A stretch of 64,000 bases of DNA from Pseudopithomyces maydicus. Taxonomy: Eukaryota; Ascomycota; Dothideomycetes; Pleosporales; Didymosphaeriaceae. Position 1 is the first letter of the stretch. Each line of letters starts with the position of its first letter. Location: NCBI GenBank assembly GCA_026873275.1, contig JANTUC010000016.1:1116001-1180000 (forward strand), read 5' to 3'. The notes beneath the pieces were generated by a model, which made no database searches, was not told the origin of the DNA, and was given only the letters and a program-made list of their open reading frames with translations. A program made the translations under genes and the position numbers. Below, piece by piece: positions 57,199 through 64,000 of this stretch.

Positions 57199-58589
57199 AT
57201 GGCTACCACTGTGGACAAGGTGAGCAGCGTAATTGCAAAATGCCGCCATTCCAGGGCTAATACGTGTTGCGGGGCAGATCAAAGAAATTGAGGCTGAAGT
57301 AAGACATGGCCCTCAATGCCCATCTCCGCGACTGCTCACGCCGTAATGTAGATGGCCCGGACGCAGAAAAACAAAGCGACGTCCTTTCATCTCGGTACCG
57401 ACCCTCACACTCCCCGACCGCTTGCCCCACCGTCTCACATGCGCCAGGTCAACTCAAGGCGAAGCTCGCCAAACTAAAGAAGGAGCTGCTCACACCCTCT
57501 TCGAGCGGAGGCGGCGGCGCTGGTGTTGGTTTCGATGTTGCCAGAACCGGTGTTGCTAGTGTTGGTTTTATTGGTTTTCCGTCAGTGGGCAAGAGTACAC
57601 TTATGAGTCGTTTGACTGGCCAGCATTCCGAGGCCGCCGCCTATGAGTTCACAACGCTCACGACCGTTCCTGGACAGGTCATATACAATGGCGCCAAAAT
57701 CCAGATTCTTGATTTGCCCGGTATCATTCAGGGTGCCAAGGACGGAAAGGGTCGAGGTCGACAAGTCATCGCCGTCGCAAAAACCTGCCATTTGATATTC
57801 ATTGTCTTGGACGTGAACAAGCCGCTTACCGATAAGCGTATTATTGAGAATGAGTTGGAGGGATTCGGTATTCGGATCAACAAGAGCCCACCAAACATCG
57901 TCTTGAAGAAGAAGGACAAGGGCGGCATAAACATCACATCCACTGTGCCTCTATCCCACATTGATCACGACGAAATCAAGGCCGTATTGGCTGAATACCG
58001 CATGGCCAATGCTGATGTGGCGATCCGATGCGATGCTACCGTGGACGACCTGATCGATGTTATTGAAGCGAAGAGCAGGAGCTACATCCCTGTTATTTAC
58101 GCGCTGAACAAGATTGATGCCATCTCCATCGAGGAGCTAGATCTGCTCTACCGTATTCCCAATGCGTGCCCCATCAGCTCAGAGCACGGCTGGAACGTCG
58201 ATGAGCTATTGGAGCAGATGTGGGATAAGCTCAACCTGGTCCGGGTCTACACCAAGCCCAAGGGCAAGATGCCCGACTATACTGCCCCGGTCGTGCTCCG
58301 TTCAACGGCTTGCACGGTTGAGGATTTCGTACGTTGTTCAACAAAGATGGCGCTAGCTGTCGGACGGGACTCGCTAACCATTCGTGTAGTGTAATTCGAT
58401 TCACAAGACTATCGTTGAGCAATTTAAGCAGGCGATTGTGTACGGCAAGTCTGTAAAGCATCAGCCGCAGCGTGTGGGATTGTCTCACGAGCTCGCCGAC
58501 GAAGACATCAGTATGTCCAATCTTGCTACGGCTCCAGGGAGGATGGTTTTACGCTGACCACCTGACTAGTCACCATCATCAAACGATAA
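57199..58589 (+). CDS. RBG1: DRG1/RBG1 GTPase (TGS domain)
   Basis: Six exons: 57199–57219, 57278–57298, 57352–57394, 57448–58328, 58390–58510 and 58570–58589, total 368 residues, the standard length of DRG1. The start MATTVDKIKEIEAEMARTQKN is formed from three tiny exons. G1 GFPSVGKS is at residues 71–78, G3 DLPG at 117–120, and G4 NKID occurs in YALNKID. The protein ends VTIIKR after the TGS domain (VEDF, then CNSIHKTIVEQF across a splice). DRG1 with its partner Dfrp1/Tma46 associates with translating ribosomes. Because the first exons are 21, 21 and 43 nt, automatic annotation could easily miss the N-terminus. Confidence 0.96.
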
Positions 58590-58602
58590 AAATGCAAGGG
58601 TA

Positions 58603-58927
58603 ATGAATCATGCCGGCATTGCAAGCGGCGGACCCGACAACGGCGTGCGAGTGGAAGTCGAGGTATGTATGGTGCATGGCTGGCAATGTTCCAATGTCCA
58701 TTTGCAGCTACAGGGTCCTATAGGATGGGGACGAGGCCGACTTCCAGAGGGGAGGCGCAGTGCTAAAGTCAGTATACGGCATCGACACGGGCGCTATTTC
58801 GGTCAAGGCAGCTTACACAGCGAATGCACCCGATGATTCGCCGGGGGGACTGGGACGTACAACAAATCACGACCTGGTGCTAGTCGAGACGACGAGTGCC
58901 GTTGATGCCGAGGAGGCTCGTGGGTAA
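58603..58927 (+). CDS. Tiny two-exon ORF just downstream of the DRG1-like gene
   Basis: The ATG lies 13 bases after the DRG1 stop. Exon 1 (58603–58662) encodes MNHAGIASGGPDNGVRVEVE. A 61-nt intron with donor GTATGT and acceptor CTATAG leads to exon 2 (58724–58927), giving 87 residues in all. Exon 2 reads DGDEADFQRGGAVLKSVYGIDTG…LVLVETTSAVDAEEARG, which has ordinary protein composition and a clean stop. I do not recognise it. It may be a separate small gene on the same transcript, a spliced 3' UTR, or an artefact of open frame; the in-phase splice favours one of the first two. Confidence 0.4.
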
Positions 58928-60272
58928 CGTGTCGTCAGTCAGTGTGTTAGCATTTGTTTTCCCATAACTATGATTTTCGGAAATTCAGCAATACGACGAT
59001 CATTCTCTAGGCTTTTTCCCAAGCTCTGGCGTGCTCGATTGGTCTGATGTTTCCCAGCACGACGACGACTCGGGGAAAGGCAGCAGGGGTGTGGGGGAAT
59101 CTGGCGACTCAGCGGGCGTGCTATCACCTGGGCGCTAATGATTATCGCTCGCGGGCGTGAGTGGCTATTGAGTCAAACCTAATGCGTCTCTGGTGGCTCT
59201 CACGGATGGGCGTGTCTGGCAACCCTTTCGGAAGCGTTTCAGCCCTTCTCTGGCACGTCGACCCAGGGTGCTAAACGCGGCATCTCCTTTATGCAGCGCC
59301 GATGATTGACACTTGGCCGGCCCGTGGGAATCGTCGCCTCGCGTACCTGAGCAGCGTTCAGGGCTGGGTGCTGGGGGCTGCTGGGCTGCTGGGTGCTGGC
59401 TGGGTGGCACGCCACGGAGCACGGTAGCGGACGGTCGAGGCAATATTCGACACTCTGGGAGCGACCGCTTTCGGCAGCGTCAGATTAGCCGGACGGTGGT
59501 ATGCGGACGGTGGTATGGCGCACTCGAGGCCGTGGAGCCAGGCTCTCCAGGGCTTCCAGGGCTGGAGGGGAGGGCAATCCTGCTCGCAGACCGCCTTCAC
59601 ATCCCATTTGCCGCCGCTGGGCATGCGTGGAGGGCATCAGGCTTTGGGGGGCGCCGGGGCCAGCAGGGCTTGAGCGGCCGCTTCGCAGGCCCACATGCTG
59701 GGCGCATCTGTCGCTGCTCTAGGGGCGCATCCCCGAGCGCGCTAGCCTTCGCGTTGCGGTGTCGCTTGACCGGGATGGCGAGCACAGGCCGCGCTGCTCA
59801 CACGCCGAATTGACAGGGTCGCTCGGGCTCGAAACAAACAGCACCATGGCCCCTCTCCCGCTGCTGCAACCCGCCGCCGCCCGCAGCGCACGCACAAGGG
59901 CCCTGACCACCGACCAGACTTCGCTCAAGTACGCGCTGCAAGCCGCCGCATAGGCACTTTGCCCTGCAGTCGCCAGCAAGTCCAGCAAGTCCCAGTGCTC
60001 AATCGCCCTCCGCGCCGCACCATTGCGTCTCTTTGCCCTAACACGCCTGAGTGCCTTGCCTGTACCCCGTCCGTCTCAAGTGCATCAGACCGTCCTGAGC
60101 CCATGCATGCATGCACGCTGCCGCTCTGAGGTCACTCGCGCCGCCCCCAGAACCACCATCCCCAACCCCAAGGCGCAGATGCTGGTAGACCGACACCGAA
60201 CTGAACAGTAACAACACGGCCGCTCCCGCACCTCGAGCACGCAGCTCCCGTTGTCGTGCCACCAGACTTTCC
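58928..60272. other. Intergenic, GC-rich, no supported gene
   Basis: About 1.3 kb. Overlapping GC-rich open frames on both strands (59.2–59.9 kb) show no domain or conservation-like pattern. The right end is the 5' region of the next gene. Confidence 0.5.
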
Positions 60273-62065
60273 ATGACCCAGCTGCAGATGGACCACGAGC
60301 ACCATCACCACCAGGACTCGTATGAGGACCACACCCAGCCCTGGGCCCACACGCCAAACTACGACCCTCAGCACTCCTCGCACGTCCACGACTTCAGCCA
60401 GTTTGGCTATGGACCGATCCCCATGGAGCCCATCTACTCCAACGCCATGCAGCCGCCGCCCCAGCACCGGACCGCCCACTCGCAGCTGCACCCATTGATC
60501 ATGCCGCAAGTCTCCCAATGGCCGAGCATGTTGACCAGCCAGTCGTCCTATGTGCCGCCCATCTTCCCTTCCGCACCGGTGCCCATCACCCCGGTCTCCG
60601 CGACCCCCGTGTCAGCGACCTCGACGCACTCCGGCCGCACCTCGAGCACCCCGCGGAAGACCCTCACCGATGTGGACCGCCGCAGGATGTGCCAGTACCA
60701 CGAGGACCACCCGACTGTCAAGCAGACCGAGATTGGAGGTAAGCTAGACTCTGCCACTGAGGCAATGCAACTCGCAGACTGACATGTGGGCAGCAATGTT
60801 TGGCGTAGAGCGAAGGTAGACGGCATTTCCTTCCATGTGTCCATTTTCAGCTTGCTTACCATATATCTAGTACGGTGTCGAAAGTGCTGCGTCAGAAGGA
60901 GAAGTACCTCTACCAGGACGACGGTAGCCGATCACCCATAAAAAGGTCCAAAGGCAAATTCCCCGACATCGAGCGAGCGCTCGTCAACTGGGCGCGAAAC
61001 CACCAAAAAACAGGCCTGCCGCTTACCGACAACATCATCCGAGAGAAAGCAAAGTTCTTCGCGGCGACCGTGGGCAACAGCGACAGCCACCTCAAGGCCA
61101 ACAGCACCAGCTGGCTCGAAAAGTTCAAGCAAAAGAACAATCTGCTCGGCTCGAAATCCAGGAAAGGCTCAATTGCAGAGGAATCCGAGGGGACTTCGAA
61201 TCCGCCGTCAAATGTGCACACTCCAGGAGGCATCTCGCCTACCTCCCCGAGCGGGGTATCGCCCTCACCGCTTTCCGTGTCCGCAAAGCCCAGCAAGGAA
61301 GAGCTCAAGACCGAAAGCCCAGATATCCAGGACTTCACTAACCACCGTCGCCCGTTCCACTCGCAGAGCAACACATCACTGTCAAGCGTATTCACCGATA
61401 CTGCACCTTCGTCGTTCTCAGCTGGCCCGACAAGCCCGACCTCGCTCTCGTCGCCCTTCTTCACTCCCGACTCAGCGACTGGTCCGAACCCTTTCATGGG
61501 GACCCAACAGGCCCGGGGTCAGCCAGGTAGCAGCAACTTCCAACGTCCACGAAGCCAGACGTTCCCTATGTTGGTCGGTGTCGAGCAATACATGTCGCCG
61601 CCGCCATCATCGGAAGCGCTCACCCCCAAGTTCCTGAACTCTACTGCATTGGACTCCCCGATGGAAGAGTTTCAGCCGTCTCTAGCTGCTATAGATGATG
61701 CGATGCAAGCCTCACCGACCACGATCACAAATTCTATGCAACCTCCACCGCTACCCAACGGCCTGCCAACAATGCCCACAGTCAGTATCCCTATGCAACA
61801 GCCCGGCATGCTGCACACTGTTTCAGAAGGAATTTCGCCGTCGCAAGAGGAAGCCGCACGCGCACTGGAGCTTGTCTGGACCTTTTTCCAGCAGCAGCAC
61901 GAGGACTTCGTTGTGGAACCCCAGGAATACGTAACCATTGGCAAGCTCATGGAGAAGCTCAAGATCAAGCGTGGCTCGGAAAGCCTGCCCTCTGGAATGC
62001 GCCGGCCGTCGGAGCCCAACTATAGCACGGTTGACAAAATCGAGAGCGTCGACCCGTTACACTAG
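60273..62065 (+). CDS. CENP-B/Tc5-type HTH DNA-binding protein
   Basis: Exons 60273–60738, 60794–60815 and 60871–62065 (introns 55 nt each; middle exon only 22 nt) give 560 residues. An N-terminal His/Pro/Gln-rich part is followed at about residues 128–175 by a psq/CENP-B-type helix-turn-helix. It includes EIGAMFGVERSTVSKVLRQKEKYL, formed across both splices. A second helical block, FPDIERALVNWARNHQKTGLPLTDNIIREKAKFFA, is the HTH_Tnp_Tc5/CENP-B second DNA-binding half. The remaining ~300 residues are Ser/Pro/Thr-rich with no DDE transposase catalytic domain, so this looks like a domesticated regulator or centromere-type DNA-binding protein, not a transposon. The target sequence is unknown. 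Confidence 0.88.
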
Positions 62066-64000
62066 TGGAGCCGTCCACAGTTCTGGTGGTACCTGTCTGG
62101 ATATTCTCAACCAAGCAGCCAAGCGAAGCACACAGATAGCCGGTCGGACACAGCAACGACCATCAGTAGTGGGTCACGGAGTACATGGAAAAACGGTACC
62201 TCCTCGTAGTACCGCGGAGGACTTTATTTGGATACCCCATGCGGTCATGGGTTACATCGGGATCTGGGAATTTCTCCTTCATCACAACCCTGCAAGCGCT
62301 TCAGCATCAGCATCATTAGCATGATCATCATTATTTCTAGTTGTTTCCTTCTCGGTCGGGCTTTCCTCGACCGTCTTGTTTTTACTACATTAGGTTTTGT
62401 CTTGTTAACGGCCTCTATACCCCTGCGTGTCGATATTTATTCTCCAATGTTCTGATTCTACAACACCTCATAAAAAGACTGTTACCGCTCGCGCGGACCA
62501 ATACTGTTGTATCTGTTCGTTCCCCCTCCCCTGTCTTTTTGTTTCTTAGTCTCTCTGGCAGCTTTTTACATTTATACAAGTACAATTATGGAGCTCACGC
62601 TCCATTTCCTAGTTTGTCTGGCTTCTCGTATGGACGTGCGGATCACCCTTTGCTAAGACTGTTTTGAGAGAATTCGGCGGTGGGAGGACGGCATGGCATG
62701 GCAAATGGCAAGGCGAGGCGCAACCGTGGGAAGGAATCGAGGGACAAAAATCCTGGGAGCTTAATCAGGAGGTGTTATGGTCAGCCACAGGATCCTTGGG
62801 CTCGCTCGCTTGGGCGAAGCTTCCCGGTGGTTTTGGTATCCGGCATGCCCCGTTTTGAGAGTAATGCACCGTGCGCAAATACCAATACCGTGTCTAACAT
62901 GACTTGTATGCATCCCTATACACCGGGTTTCGTTATGCTTGATCGTCTGCTTGATTGCCTGCTGTCGGTGTCGGTGGGGGGTCATGTCATGTCATGGCAT
63001 GGCATGGGGGGCGTCGTGCAAGCAAGCCCGGTACCGTACACGTGTGCGAGGAGGCGCCCGCTGAGTGCTCCGCCTGCCTCGCCTGCCCGCCTGGCTTACA
63101 GACGTCCGCCTTACCACGTACATACTTAGACTCGGAACGCGCCGAGACGGGGTAGAAAAAACCAGCCCGCATAACACACACATACATACATACATGCATA
63201 CATACATATATACATGCGTACATACATACATACAAACGTACATATTCTAGCATCGCGGAACCGCAACCGCGAGAGAAGAAGAAAAAAACACACGCAGACG
63301 TACAAGCGCTCGGATGGGGGAACGAGGGATATCGCAGCCACCCAGTCGCACGCGGAAGAGCTAATGCAGAAGTGACTCGCTTGGACGGCATTGCACAGAC
63401 GGAGGGCAGGGCAGGGCAGGGCAGGGCGGCGGCGGCGGACGACGGCTCTGTACAGTACAGTACATACAGCGCTGCGCTACGCAACGCGACCGACGGGGCG
63501 CAACCAAGCTCTGTCCAAGCGCAGTGGGTACTACGCAACGCAACGCAGCTATATCCGTGTTCATTTTTTTCCCTTTAACCTACGTGCGTGCGGGCCCACG
63601 GACACGTATCTACCGGACATACAGTACTGTGCACACGGACGCCCCCGTTGCAGGAGCGGAGGGGAGGGGGGAAGCTAATCTCGACGACGGACGGTGGATG
63701 CTGGGGGAGGGAGGCGCCGCGGGATGGGGGTGAGTGAGGCGCGCATATTGGGGTGCTGGGTACCGGGCTGGGGGCAGGGCATGTACGTGTTGTTTGGGTG
63801 GGTGGGTGGGTGGATGTATGTATGTACGTCTATGTCGATTGTATGTATGTATATATGTATGTACAGTACATGTATGTACATACCATCAACGTACCTACTG
63901 TTACGAGGATGATGTGCTGTGCATCGCAATGCACTCCCTCCCACGGAGTCCCACCATTCATTACATACCCCCACGGTGCGGTGCAGTGCGGTGCAGTGCG
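62066..64000. repeat. Intergenic region rich in simple repeats
   Basis: No gene is supported to the end of the window. Simple repeats include GTCATG/GCATG runs near 62982–63006, CATACATA runs at about 63180–63243, GGGCA units near 63404–63427 followed by GGC units, TATG/TGTA runs at 63818–63870, and GGTGCAGTGCG units at 63975–64000 running into the edge. Confidence 0.65.

Noticed and set aside
60273..62065. A complete pogo/Tc5 transposon
   Set aside because: No DDE catalytic domain or terminal inverted repeats are seen, and the gene is spliced with a long Ser/Pro tail.

Overview
The window looks like nuclear DNA of a filamentous ascomycete (Pezizomycotina). Genes are spliced with short GT–AG introns (mostly 46–80 nt, often with a CTAAC/CTGAC-like branch site), they are compact and lie on both strands, and the families present are typical of that group: HET domain, SAT4-type rhodopsin-like membrane protein, pisatin-demethylase-like P450, fungal GT90, DUF4246, Vid24/GID4. 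A Dothideomycete is a reasonable guess but is not proved here. Joining the exons by hand gives an intact reading frame for most genes, so those models are mutually consistent.

Layout. 1–2904: an SF1 (Upf1/DNA2-like) helicase, cut by the left edge. 5.1–8.1 kb: a rhodopsin-like 7-TM protein facing an LAT-type amino-acid permease. 8.65–14.5 kb: PP2A scaffold subunit, a dithiol glutaredoxin, and an LMBR1-family membrane protein divergent from it. 15.2–20.4 kb: a three-copy ~165-bp tandem repeat, an FMN-binding PNPOx-like gene and a Vid24/GID4 gene. 21.9–22.9 kb: an orphan ORF. 23–29.3 kb: gene-poor DNA with a DUF4246 pseudogene. 29.3–33.1 kb: a P450 and a ferric reductase, tail to tail. 34.6–37.7 kb: a GT90 glycosyltransferase with a multi-TM N-terminus, then a three-copy ~144-bp tandem repeat. 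38.5–45.3 kb: an acidic orphan protein, two small F-box-like orphans and a HET-domain gene, a fast-evolving stretch. 45.7–50.5 kb: DBP8-type RNA helicase and a disordered protein with a CaaX end. 53–62 kb: tRNA-Glu(CTC) with an intron, an unknown gene, cysteine dioxygenase, DRG1/RBG1 GTPase with a tiny spliced ORF 13 nt behind it, and a CENP-B/Tc5-type HTH regulator. The right 2 kb is rich in microsatellites.

How the genes relate. There is no operon and no convincing biosynthetic cluster. Housekeeping functions dominate: phosphatase scaffold, ribosome-linked GTPase, rRNA helicase, redox, and ubiquitin-ligase substrate receptor. They are interspersed with accessory genes (P450, FRE, HET, orphan families).

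The most striking cross-gene signal is that five separate conserved genes (six sites) are each put back in frame by adding a single base to a short homopolymer run, mostly G/C. That argues for systematic homopolymer under-calling in the assembly rather than five coincidental pseudogenes. By contrast the DUF4246 locus carries damage of another kind (an 8-bp near-duplication and a stop codon) and looks like a true pseudogene.
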